64,000 nucleotides of DNA from Viridibacterium silvisoli (lineage in GTDB: Bacteria; Pseudomonadota; Gammaproteobacteria; Burkholderiales; Rhodocyclaceae). Where the stretch lies: contig NZ_JAYXHS010000001.1 in the NCBI RefSeq assembly GCF_036017035.1, forward strand, positions 1,364,001 to 1,428,000, given 5' to 3'. Shown in pieces: positions 43,838 to 51,686 of this stretch (the stretch's first letter is position 1; the number at the start of each line of letters is the position of its first letter). The translations under genes were made by a program, and so were the position numbers. The notes beneath the pieces are model-generated. The model was given only the letters and a program-made list of their open reading frames with translations, was not told the DNA's origin and did no database searches.

Positions 43838-45463
43838 ATGAAGTACGCACCATCGAAGTCTTCGGCATCGAGAAGCAGCGCCGCAAAGCCGGCACCGCGC
43901 GGACGCACTCCCGGCGCGCTGCGCCAGCCGATGGCTGGCATGCCGCGCTATGTGCGAACGAGTGCGCAGACGCGCGTGCCCTTGGGGCGACCCGGCGATG
44001 GCCTCGAAGCGGAGGCAGACCATGTCGCGCAGCGCCTGATGAATAGTGAGCCGGCGGCGTCAACGGCCGGTCGGTCATCGGCCGCACATGCTGCGGCCAC
44101 GTCGGAGCTGGTGCAGGCCAGCGGCTCCACCGGCCGCCCGCTCGATGCGCATACGCGCAGCTTCATGGAGCAACGCATGGGCACCGATCTCTCGCAGGTC
44201 CGCGTGCATACGGGCAGCGCTGCGGCACGCATGAACCGGGGCCTCGGGGCGGAAGCCTTCACGCATCGTCAGGACATTTTCTTTGGTGAAGGCAAGACGC
44301 CGGGCGCCGACGAACTGACTGCACACGAGCTGACCCACGTCGTGCAGCAGGCGGGAGGGAGCCGTGACGCCGGCATCTCTGCACACGGCGGTACGCCTGC
44401 CGTGCAGCGGAGTCTGACGGCGCCGCAGGCGACAGACATGGGCGTGTTCAATATGGCCATGATCACGCAGCCCACGCCGCCGGGCTTGATGGGCACGATC
44501 AGCTTCATGCCTGATGCGGACGGCCCGTATTCGGCAGAGATCGGTCTGATACAGGCCATCAACATTACTGACGTGCCGGGGACTTCCTCCGGCACACCCA
44601 ACACGCCGGTGGACTGGAGCCAGGTCACCGATGGCAACAGCATAACGCCCACCAATCCCGCAGGCACGGTCGGCACGGAAGCGGGACGCATGGATCTCAT
44701 GACCACCGGTAACGACGCTGCCGCGGCGGGCGTCTATATCGATTCGATGACTGCCACCAATCCCAGCGGCAGCCAGATCGGCCCGAACTACGTGGAGCAT
44801 TTCGGCAACAGCCGGCAGTTTGGCTGGCTGCGCTCAGCGACTGATCGCGGACCGGCGGAGTTGTTCGACTACCCGAGCTTCAGCTTCGACACCAATTTTG
44901 ATTTTGAAACGGTCGCCAAGGGCACTGACAACCAGGTTGTCTATGGCGGCGTGGAGTGGGGTTTCCAGATCCGCTCCGGCGCAGTGATCGGCAGCTCCGA
45001 ATACGCACGCCCCATCAATGCCACTTCGGTGAATTTCGATGAAGCCCTCGAGCGCTTCAGGGGCTACTTCACGCACGAGCCGGTGGTGCTGTATTTCGAT
45101 ACGGACCAGGAGCTGCCCGTAGCAGGCGAAGAGAGCAAGCTGGCCGGCATTCGCGAGTACATGGACAACTACCCGGACGCGAGCATCACCATCGAAGGTT
45201 TTGCCGATATCCGTGGCAGCGAAGAGCACAACTTCGGGCTCTCCGATCGGCGTGCCCAGGCTGCGCAAAGCCTGGTGGTGGCGCAAGGCATAGATGCCAG
45301 CCGCATCGACGGGGTGTTCGGCGTGGGCGAGACGCAGGAGTTCTCGGAACATGGCACGGCTGCGGGCGCGCGCCAGCCGGTCGACGCCGGGCGCCTGCGC
45401 GCAAACCGACGTGTCGTCATCAGCTTCAACCGTTCGGCGAGCGCGCTGATCGTTGTGCCATGA
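43838..45463 (+). CDS. DUF4157 (eCIS core) protein with OmpA-like C-terminus
   Basis: 541 aa from the ATG at 43838 with GAAGGGAGG upstream; the longer frame back to 43670 lies within the previous gene. Residues about 95-175 are DUF4157 (FMEQRMGTDLSQVRVHTGSA, then TAHELTHVVQQAGG with H163-E-L-T-H167). The middle (about 190-410) is Gly/Thr/Asn-rich and beta-like. Residues about 416-531 are an OmpA-type peptidoglycan-binding domain (VVLYFDTDQELPVAGEESKL, GFADIRGSEEHNFGLSDRRA, LRANRRVVI). There is no signal peptide. The OmpA domain could anchor the cargo or particle to the cell wall of producer or target. Confidence 0.82.
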   Translation: MKYAPSKSSASRSSAAKPAPRGRTPGALRQPMAGMPRYVRTSAQTRVPLGRPGDGLEAEADHVAQRLMNSEPAASTAGRSSAAHAAATSELVQASGSTGRPLDAHTRSFMEQRMGTDLSQVRVHTGSAAARMNRGLGAEAFTHRQDIFFGEGKTPGADELTAHELTHVVQQAGGSRDAGISAHGGTPAVQRSLTAPQATDMGVFNMAMITQPTPPGLMGTISFMPDADGPYSAEIGLIQAINITDVPGTSSGTPNTPVDWSQVTDGNSITPTNPAGTVGTEAGRMDLMTTGNDAAAAGVYIDSMTATNPSGSQIGPNYVEHFGNSRQFGWLRSATDRGPAELFDYPSFSFDTNFDFETVAKGTDNQVVYGGVEWGFQIRSGAVIGSSEYARPINATSVNFDEALERFRGYFTHEPVVLYFDTDQELPVAGEESKLAGIREYMDNYPDASITIEGFADIRGSEEHNFGLSDRRAQAAQSLVVAQGIDASRIDGVFGVGETQEFSEHGTAAGARQPVDAGRLRANRRVVISFNRSASALIVVP

Positions 45464-45864
45464 GCAGGATGATCCCCATGGACGAGCCTGAGGAGCTGGC
45501 TGCGCTGATTGCACAGCTCAACACGCAAGCCGACCCCGCACATGCGGACTGGACAGCCGGCATGCATGGCCTGATCGCACAAGGTCTGGCCGTGCTGCCC
45601 GGCCTGCTGCCATTGCTCGATCACGAGCAGTCGCTGATCCGCTTGCGCGCCCAGCGCGTGCTCGAACGCGTCAGCCACGACTGGCTCGCCACGCAGATCG
45701 TGGAGCAGCCCCTGCGGCGACGTGTCGCTCGTGCCAGCGCCTTGCTGTGGACGCGCAATGGCGCTTACGACTGGCAGGCGGAGTCGCAACACAGGCAGGC
45801 GGCGATGGCGCGCTGGCAAGACTGGCTGGCAGCGCCCGCCGTGCCGGCTTCGTCGCCACCGTAG
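45460..45864 (+). CDS. Small HEAT-repeat-like protein
   Basis: 134 aa, with a start overlapping the previous stop (ATGA). Helical pairs such as EELAALIAQLNTQA, GLAVLPGLLPLLDHEQSLIR and LRAQRVLERVSHDWLATQ fit a short HEAT/ARM-like array. It is coupled to the DUF4157-OmpA gene, so it may be a chaperone or protective partner of that protein. Function is not determined by the sequence. Confidence 0.7.
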   Translation: MSRMIPMDEPEELAALIAQLNTQADPAHADWTAGMHGLIAQGLAVLPGLLPLLDHEQSLIRLRAQRVLERVSHDWLATQIVEQPLRRRVARASALLWTRNGAYDWQAESQHRQAAMARWQDWLAAPAVPASSPP

Positions 45865-45916
45865 CCCACCCGCGTGAGATCCGTTCGAAGTTCAACCTCT
45901 TGTTCAGGAGATTGCC

Positions 45917-47368
45917 ATGCTCTTCCAGGTGCCTCACTCGAAGCTTCACGTCTGCTCGCGCGAAGGCTGCGCGATGCCGCCGTCCCCCAAGCTGATGAAC
46001 CAGTTGTTTGCGCGCTACACGGAGCTGAAGAACGCCGGACGGCTGTCTGCAAGCATGACGTTCGACGACTTCTATCGCGTGTGGCGTTCGTCGCGACGCA
46101 GCGAGAACTTCAAGGGGCTCGACGATGGTGCCGTCGAACAGGCGCCCGCCAATGCGCCGCAGCGTATCTCCCGGCCGCGCAAGAAGCTTGCAGGCGTCAT
46201 ACGCACGGTGGTGTTGCTGGCCGAGTTTCCGGACCGTCCGCATGACCCGAATCACACGCCCGATTTCTACCGGCAGATGTTGTTCGGTGATGCCGGCGTG
46301 TTCCCGACCGGCAGCATGCGCGAGTACTACCGCAAGATCAGTGGCTACGTGAAAGGCAGGACGGCCGCCAAGGATCAGGGCATCGATATCCAGGGCGAAG
46401 TCTTCGGCTGGTTCCGCATGCCGCAGACGCTGGCTTTCTATGCTGACGGACAGAGCGGCATGGGCGAGGTGCCACGCAATTCGCAGGGCATGGCGTCTGA
46501 TGCGATCAAGGCGGCGCTCGCGGCGGGCGTCGACTTCTCGTCCTTCGATGCGCTCGGCGAGAAGGTCGTCACCGCACTGTTCATCGTGCATGCCGGCAGT
46601 GGCGCGGAAGACTCGGGCTCCAAGGACGATCTGTGGAGCCTGAAGTGGATCGTGCCGGGTGCGCCGACCGTGTCGCCGGGCCTCAAGGTCAGCACCTTCC
46701 TCACGGTGCCGGAGGACTGCAATGTCGGCGTCTGCGCGCACGAGTGGGGCCATCTTGCGGCGCGCTGGGCAGACTTCTACGACACGGGCCGGCAGGAGTG
46801 GGCGCAGTCCAACGGCTTGGGCAACTACTGCCTCATGGCGAGCGGCTCATGGGGCAATGGCGGTCTCACGCCGACCTTGCCCAACGGCATGTTGCGCATG
46901 CATCACGGCTGGATCATCCCGCAGCTGGTCACGCAGACGACCAAGGGCCTCGTGCTCAAGCCGGCGGCCGAAGGCGGTTCCATGATCATGATCCGCAACG
47001 GGAGGACGATGGCCGAGCAGCAATACATCTTCGTCGAGTATCGCCGCCGGCGCGGCCAGGATGCCTTCCTGCCGGACGAGGGCATCGCGATCTACGTGGT
47101 CGACGAACGCATCGACAACGTCAATGACGAGGCCAATCTCGCCATCGAACTGATCCAGGCGGACAACCAGCGTGATCTGGCGAAGATCTTCGGCCAGGGC
47201 AATCGCGGCGACTCCAGCGATCTGTATCCGTACCGCACCAAGCGCACGATAGGCAAGACGACCAGGCCAGCGCTCAATCTCAATGGCGGCAAGTTCAGCG
47301 GCGTGACCATCAAGGCCATCGGCATGGCGGGCGCGGAGACGATGAAAATCGACATCACCATCGCCTGA
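45917..47368 (+). CDS. M6-type metalloprotease, candidate CIS cargo
   Basis: 483 aa. The zinc-protease core is VGVCAHEWGHLAARWADFYD with H275-E276-x-x-H279 and the downstream Asp/Tyr-Asp that follows HEFGH in immune-inhibitor-A-type (M6) proteases. RTVVLLAEFPDRPHD, SMREYYRKISGYVKG and ASGSWGNGGLTPTLPNGMLR are further family-like segments. M6 enzymes are normally exported, yet no signal peptide is visible and the N-terminus is charged with a Cys pair. Being the last gene of the CIS cluster, it is probably loaded into the particle. AGGAG precedes the ATG. Confidence 0.82.
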   Translation: MLFQVPHSKLHVCSREGCAMPPSPKLMNQLFARYTELKNAGRLSASMTFDDFYRVWRSSRRSENFKGLDDGAVEQAPANAPQRISRPRKKLAGVIRTVVLLAEFPDRPHDPNHTPDFYRQMLFGDAGVFPTGSMREYYRKISGYVKGRTAAKDQGIDIQGEVFGWFRMPQTLAFYADGQSGMGEVPRNSQGMASDAIKAALAAGVDFSSFDALGEKVVTALFIVHAGSGAEDSGSKDDLWSLKWIVPGAPTVSPGLKVSTFLTVPEDCNVGVCAHEWGHLAARWADFYDTGRQEWAQSNGLGNYCLMASGSWGNGGLTPTLPNGMLRMHHGWIIPQLVTQTTKGLVLKPAAEGGSMIMIRNGRTMAEQQYIFVEYRRRRGQDAFLPDEGIAIYVVDERIDNVNDEANLAIELIQADNQRDLAKIFGQGNRGDSSDLYPYRTKRTIGKTTRPALNLNGGKFSGVTIKAIGMAGAETMKIDITIA

Positions 47369-47468
47369 TCCGATGCTGCGGACAACGCGCACTGACGATC
47401 GCGCGGGAACGTAATATGCTGAAAATCATCGGACAGATATTCCCTTCTGTCCGAGCATGGAGACCCGC

Positions 47469-48071
47469 ATGATTTCAGCAAGAACAGGCCTGCTCATGGT
47501 CGCCAGCGCAGCCGCGCTGGCCGGTTGCGCGACCGGCCGCCTCGAGGCGCAATGGAGCGACCCGCAAGCGGGCAACCAGCCCTTGGCCGGGGCCAAGGTA
47601 CTCGTCGTCTGTCAGGCGGCAGAACAGACCATCGTGCGCATCTGCCAGGACCAGCTCGCCGCGCAGCTACGTCTGATTGGCGTGACGCCCGTGATGTCGG
47701 AAGCCCTCACGACGAAGGCCGACGGCGACAAGTTTGCTGCGGCACGCGAGCTTGGCGCGAAGGCCGTCATGCTCGCCAATCTGAGCCCGACGACGACCTT
47801 CAATAGCAGCAGCGGCCCGTCCTTTGGTATCGGCATGGGTTCCGGCGGGTATCACAGTGGGGTCGGGTTCGGCATGACCGTGCCGATCGGGGGCTACTCG
47901 CAGACCAGTAGTGTCACCAGCTACGGCTCCGACACGACTCTCACCCTGGTGGCGGGCAGCAAGCTGGTGTGGTCAGGCAAGGCTTCGACCAATTCGCTGG
48001 ATGTATCCGAGCAGGTCGCAAGCCTGGCCAGGGTGAGTGTCGAAGCGGCACACAAGGCCGGCGCGCTGTAG
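47469..48071 (+). CDS. Outer-membrane-type lipoprotein, unknown
   Basis: 200 aa from the ATG at 47469 (GGAG seven bases upstream), with a signal peptide ending in LAGC, so Cys20 is the lipidated residue. Residue 21 is not Asp, so outer-membrane sorting is expected. The middle contains QPLAGAKVLVVCQAAEQTIV and a Gly/Ser-rich stretch (SSGPSFGIGMGSGGYHSG). The 100-bp gap separates it from the CIS locus, and it may belong to a different transcription unit. Role unknown. Confidence 0.8.
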   Translation: MISARTGLLMVASAAALAGCATGRLEAQWSDPQAGNQPLAGAKVLVVCQAAEQTIVRICQDQLAAQLRLIGVTPVMSEALTTKADGDKFAAARELGAKAVMLANLSPTTTFNSSSGPSFGIGMGSGGYHSGVGFGMTVPIGGYSQTSSVTSYGSDTTLTLVAGSKLVWSGKASTNSLDVSEQVASLARVSVEAAHKAGAL

Positions 48072-48073
48072 AT

Positions 48074-48091
48074 GCCCCTGTCTATAGGGGC
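48074..48091. terminator. Weak hairpin between convergent lipoprotein and ptsI genes
   Basis: GCCCCT-GTCTAT-AGGGGC forms a 6-bp stem just after the lipoprotein stop and before the convergent ptsI stop. No clear T tract follows on either strand, so if it ends transcription it does so weakly or with help from Rho. Confidence 0.35.
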
Positions 48092-48112
48092 CTGACAGTC
48101 CTTAACGCCCCA

Positions 48113-49870
48113 TCAAAGCTTGCCGACGGCCTCGCTGATGCGTTCCGGCTCGTCCTGACGCAGGATCTTGGCAACTTTGCTGCCGAGCTCGGCGCTGTCG
48201 GCGCGCAGGACTTCCTGCTTGACCTCGAGGATCTGCGACGGGTGCATGGAGAACGTCCGCAGCCCCATGCCGATCAGCAGGCGCGTGAAATGCGCATCGC
48301 CGGCCATTTCACCGCACACCGACACCGACAGGCCGGCCTTGGTGCCGACCTGGATGGTTTGCGAAATCAGGCGCAGCACCGCAGGGTGAAGCGGGTCGTA
48401 GAGGTGCGCCACCGCTTCGTCGGTACGGTCGATGGCCAGGGTGTACTGGATCAGGTCGTTGGTGCCGATCGACAGGAAGTCGAGTCGCTTGACGAAGACG
48501 CCCAGCGATAGCGCAGCCGCCGGCACCTCGATCATGCCGCCTACCAGTACGTTTTCGTCGAACTTGACCTTTTCGGTTCGCAACTGGGCCTTGGCGACGG
48601 CAAGCGCAGTCAGCGTGGCGTCGATCTCGTGGGCGTGTGCCAGCATCGGTACGAGGATCTGTACCTTGCCGTAGGCGGACGCTCGCAGTAGCGCACGCAG
48701 CTGGGTCAGGAACATCTGTGGTTCCGACAGGCTGTAGCGGATTGCGCGCAAGCCCAGCGCAGGATTGGTCTCGACGCGTGGCCCGCCCGAATTGAGGGCC
48801 TTGTCCGAACCGATGTCGAGCGTACGTATCGTTACCGGCTTGCCGCCCATGGCTTTGGCTACCGAGCGATAAGCCTCGAACTGCTCGTCCTCGTTGGGCA
48901 GCACATCGCGATTCATGAACAGGAACTCGGTACGGAACAGGCCGACACCATCGGCATCGACCTCACGCACCTGCGCCACGTCACCCGGCAACTCGATGTT
49001 CGCCTGCAGCGAGACGGTTTCACCATCCAGTGTTGCGCCACGCATGGTGAGCAGGCGCTTGAGCTTGCTGCGTTCCAGCTCATAGACGCTGCGGCGCAGG
49101 CGGTACTCTTCGAGCACGCGCTCGTCCGGGTCGATGATGACCACGCCGCGCGTGCCATCGATGATGACAACGTCGTCTTCGCGCACCATGTTGCGCACGT
49201 GGCGCAGGCCGACCACGGCCGGAATGCCGAGACCGCGCGCGACGATGGCGGTGTGAGAGGTGGCGCCACCGACGTCGGTGACGAAACCTGCAATCTGGTT
49301 GTTCTTGAAGTGGATCGTGTCGGCCGGTGACAGGTCGTGCGCGACGACGATGGTGCCGACTACGCCTTTCAGGCCCGAGCCGATGGCGCCGGTCGCGCCG
49401 TCATTACGACGCTTGGCCTGCACCGAACCGGGATGGCCGAGCAGCACCTTGAGCAGGCGCTCGACGACCTGCACGACGTCGGCCTTGCGCTCGCGCAGGT
49501 AGGCGTCTTCGATGATCTCGAACTGCTCGACGATCTGCTCCATCTGCTGCACCAGCGCCCATTCGGCATTGCAGCGACGTTCGCGGATCAGGCGGATCGA
49601 TGAATCCACCAGCATCGGGTCGTCCAGCAGCAGGGTGTGCAGATCGACAAAGGCGGCGACTTCAGACTGGGCGCTGCTCGTTGTCTCGCGCAGCGCGCGC
49701 AACTCGAAGCGCACCTTCGCCGCGGCATCTTCGAGTCGCTGCACTTCGGCCTCGACATGCCGTGGTGCTATCTGGAAATGATTGACCTCGAGCAGCGCAT
49801 GAGAAACCAGATGGGCATGGCCGATCGAGATTCCTTGCGAGACCGGGAGGCCATGTATGACAAATGGCAC
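48113..49870 (-). CDS. ptsI: PTS enzyme I (phosphoenolpyruvate-protein phosphotransferase)
   Basis: 585 aa. Enzyme I takes phosphate from PEP and passes it to HPr. The phosphohistidine site is H206 in GGATSHTAIVARGLGIPAVV, and the PEP-binding barrel has GLFRTEFLFMNRD, LDIGSDKALN, SIGTNDLIQYTLAIDR and SVCGEMAGD. Its length is normal for the family. It starts three bases after ptsH, and lies downstream of an EIIA(Man) gene. No sugar-specific EIIB, EIIC or EIID is nearby, so this is probably a regulatory PTS, as is common in betaproteobacteria. Confidence 0.96.
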   Translation of the reverse strand: MPFVIHGLPVSQGISIGHAHLVSHALLEVNHFQIAPRHVEAEVQRLEDAAAKVRFELRALRETTSSAQSEVAAFVDLHTLLLDDPMLVDSSIRLIRERRCNAEWALVQQMEQIVEQFEIIEDAYLRERKADVVQVVERLLKVLLGHPGSVQAKRRNDGATGAIGSGLKGVVGTIVVAHDLSPADTIHFKNNQIAGFVTDVGGATSHTAIVARGLGIPAVVGLRHVRNMVREDDVVIIDGTRGVVIIDPDERVLEEYRLRRSVYELERSKLKRLLTMRGATLDGETVSLQANIELPGDVAQVREVDADGVGLFRTEFLFMNRDVLPNEDEQFEAYRSVAKAMGGKPVTIRTLDIGSDKALNSGGPRVETNPALGLRAIRYSLSEPQMFLTQLRALLRASAYGKVQILVPMLAHAHEIDATLTALAVAKAQLRTEKVKFDENVLVGGMIEVPAAALSLGVFVKRLDFLSIGTNDLIQYTLAIDRTDEAVAHLYDPLHPAVLRLISQTIQVGTKAGLSVSVCGEMAGDAHFTRLLIGMGLRTFSMHPSQILEVKQEVLRADSAELGSKVAKILRQDEPERISEAVGKL

Positions 49871-49873
49871 GTT

Positions 49874-50143
49874 CTACTCGCGTTCGCCGAACCGGCTGTT
49901 GATCAGTTCGACGATCGCCTGCAGCGCCTGGTCACCATCTTCACCTTCGGTTTCGATGGTGAGCCTGGCGCCCTGTGCGGCGGCCAGCATCATGACGCCC
50001 ATGATGCTTTTGGCATTGACGCGACGACCCTGGCGCTCAAGCCAGATTTCGCTGCGGAAAGTGGTTGCCAGTTGGGTCAGCTTGGCAGAGGGGCGGGCAT
50101 GCAAGCCCAGACGATTGGAGATTTCGGCTTCGGCGCGCGGCAT
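49874..50143 (-). CDS. ptsH: HPr phosphocarrier protein
   Basis: 89 aa. The phospho-accepting His15 lies in NRLGLHARPSAKL, and the regulatory Ser46 is in NAKSIMGVMMLAA, the site used by HPr kinase in many proteobacteria. It carries phosphate from enzyme I to the EIIA encoded just upstream. Eight bases separate it from the EIIA stop. Confidence 0.96.
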   Translation of the reverse strand: MPRAEAEISNRLGLHARPSAKLTQLATTFRSEIWLERQGRRVNAKSIMGVMMLAAAQGARLTIETEGEDGDQALQAIVELINSRFGERE

Positions 50144-50151
50144 GGGAGTTC

Positions 50152-50544
50152 CTAACTGCCTTTCATATGGAGCACGCCATCACAACCTCCGGTGATGGCC
50201 TTCTGGATAACAGTGTCAATATCGCTCTTGTCGCGATAGGTCAAGACGCGAAGCAGCATCGGAAGACTCACGCCCGCGATACCTTCCACGCGGCCGGGTT
50301 CCAGAAGCTTGGTCGCGACATTCGAAGGTGTCGCGCCGTAAATATCGGTGAGGACGACGACGCCCTCGCCGGTGTCGACCTGCTTGAGCCAGTCACGCGC
50401 GGCAGGCAGCAAGTCCAGTGGATCGTCCTGCGCAGAGACGCCGAGCTGGCTGATCTGTGCAGGGCGACGATTGAGTACATGGCAACAGCATTGAATGAGT
50501 GACTCGCCCAATGTGCCGTGGGTCAGCAGAAGTATGCCTATCAT
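50152..50544 (-). CDS. PTS EIIA of the mannose family, probably regulatory
   Basis: 130 aa with GGAGG seven bases before the ATG. The phosphohistidine is His9 in ILLLTHGTLGESL, and VVVLTDIYGATPSNVATKL is the conserved EIIA(Man) core. EIIA(Man) proteins normally hand phosphate to EIIB domains, but none is encoded here. With HPr and EI next in order, it is likely the last member of a phosphorelay that senses PEP or nitrogen state and not a transporter. Confidence 0.93.
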   Translation of the reverse strand: MIGILLLTHGTLGESLIQCCCHVLNRRPAQISQLGVSAQDDPLDLLPAARDWLKQVDTGEGVVVLTDIYGATPSNVATKLLEPGRVEGIAGVSLPMLLRVLTYRDKSDIDTVIQKAITGGCDGVLHMKGS

Positions 50545-50778
50545 CGGCGCGCCTCCGCGCAGCTAGTGATAACAAGCAATTTACCACTTCAGCGGCCCGC
50601 GTGCCCTTGCGCAGACACAATCGGCGGCTCATTTTTCGTTACAGGATGCTGCTCCCCCCAGCGCTGCGCCATGGTTAACCCGATGCGGGTTCACGCGGGC
50701 GTGGCGCGCGCAGATCGGTCGGTACAAAACAGGGGTGTGCAGAAAATCCGTTGCCGGCGAAGCGGCCGCAGGCTGCCT

Positions 50779-51525
50779 TCAGGGGTTGGCGCGCATGACG
50801 GCCTGGGCGAAATCCCGGGCTTCCTGTTCGCAGTGTGCGTCGTGCTCCAGAACGGGCTGGTTGACGCTCATGATGTGCGTGCCGGTCTCGGCATCGCCGC
50901 GGAAGATCGCCAGCAGCATGCGCAGTGGCGCATGGTCCACCGAGCTGCGCAACGCATCGTGATTCTGCAGGTGGCCCAGCTGCACGCTCAGTGCGCTCAG
51001 CAAGGCGCGGGAGTCGGCGAACTGCGCGACCCATTCGTCGGTGACAACTATCTGTCCGCCTGCAAGGGTGAAGCTCCTTGCGCCCATCGCGCCACCGCGA
51101 CGGAACACCAGCTCATAGAGCGGTGCATCCCCTTCCGGTACGCGCAGGCTGGCAAAGCGCGTAAGGATGCTGCTTTGCGTTTCGGCAGACAGGGTGCTGG
51201 GCTGGAGGACGCTGGCGTCGAGGCGTTGCAGCGTCTGGATGGATGCCGCTTGCACCCAGCTGGTAGGGGCGCGCTGACCGATCCAAGCCGCCCATTCACG
51301 CTCCAGGAAGTGTGCAGCCGCCGTCAGTGCGACGGCCACGCCGAGCAGCGCCAGAAGTACGCGCTGACCGCCATGTCGTCCCAGCCAGCGCCAGACCGCA
51401 GCAATCCTGCCGACAGGGCGCGTGACACGCGATGGCGAATCAGGCACGAGCTTCTGTACGATTCCGGACGAAGCGTCGCTGCGAAGAAGAGAGGACGGGG
51501 CTGGCTTGGCCAATGTTGGACGCAT
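50779..51525 (-). CDS. Degenerate M48-like membrane protein
   Basis: 248 aa with one membrane segment at about 55-72 (RVLLALLGVAVALTAAAHFL). The second half follows the M48 peptidase layout: SFTLAGGQIVVTDEWVAQFA, where active enzymes have NAFALPGG.IVVTDGL, then LLSALSVQLGHLQNHDALR, where active enzymes have LAHELGH. The HE of HExxH is replaced by VQ, so zinc catalysis should be lost. It could be a pseudoenzyme scaffold. It sits between gshB and the PTS genes, on the same strand. Confidence 0.75.
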   Translation of the reverse strand: MRPTLAKPAPSSLLRSDASSGIVQKLVPDSPSRVTRPVGRIAAVWRWLGRHGGQRVLLALLGVAVALTAAAHFLEREWAAWIGQRAPTSWVQAASIQTLQRLDASVLQPSTLSAETQSSILTRFASLRVPEGDAPLYELVFRRGGAMGARSFTLAGGQIVVTDEWVAQFADSRALLSALSVQLGHLQNHDALRSSVDHAPLRMLLAIFRGDAETGTHIMSVNQPVLEHDAHCEQEARDFAQAVMRANP

Positions 51526-51647
51526 AACTGGAGCTGGCTTGCAGGCGTGGTGAGACGCCTTGGGTGTATGCCCTGATTATGCGCAGTGAATCTGCGGGCA
51601 ATTGGATATTGCCCATTGGTACATATTGTGTGTTGTGAGAATTTGTA

Positions 51648-51686
51648 GCTTTGCCCGAATTAACAATTCGGCCTTGTCGGCAAAGC
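51648..51686 (-). terminator. Nested hairpin just after gshB
   Basis: On the minus strand, a GCTTTGC/GCAAAGC outer stem encloses a perfect CCGAATT-GTT-AATTCGG hairpin, one base after the gshB stop. The T-run is poor, so it is terminator-like but may work as an mRNA 3' stabiliser. The 161-bp gap to the next gene is AT-rich, which would suit a promoter for the M48-like gene and the PTS genes. Confidence 0.5.

Noticed and set aside
6261..47368. Prophage interpretation of the contractile tail genes
   Set aside because: No capsid, portal, terminase, holin, endolysin, repressor or integrase genes were seen, and the AAA+ ATPase with DUF4157 cargo is typical of injection systems.
6261..47368. Type VI secretion system interpretation
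   Set aside because: TssJ, TssL, TssM, TssK and ClpV are absent, and the sheath proteins are phage-type rather than the two-gene TssB/TssC pair.
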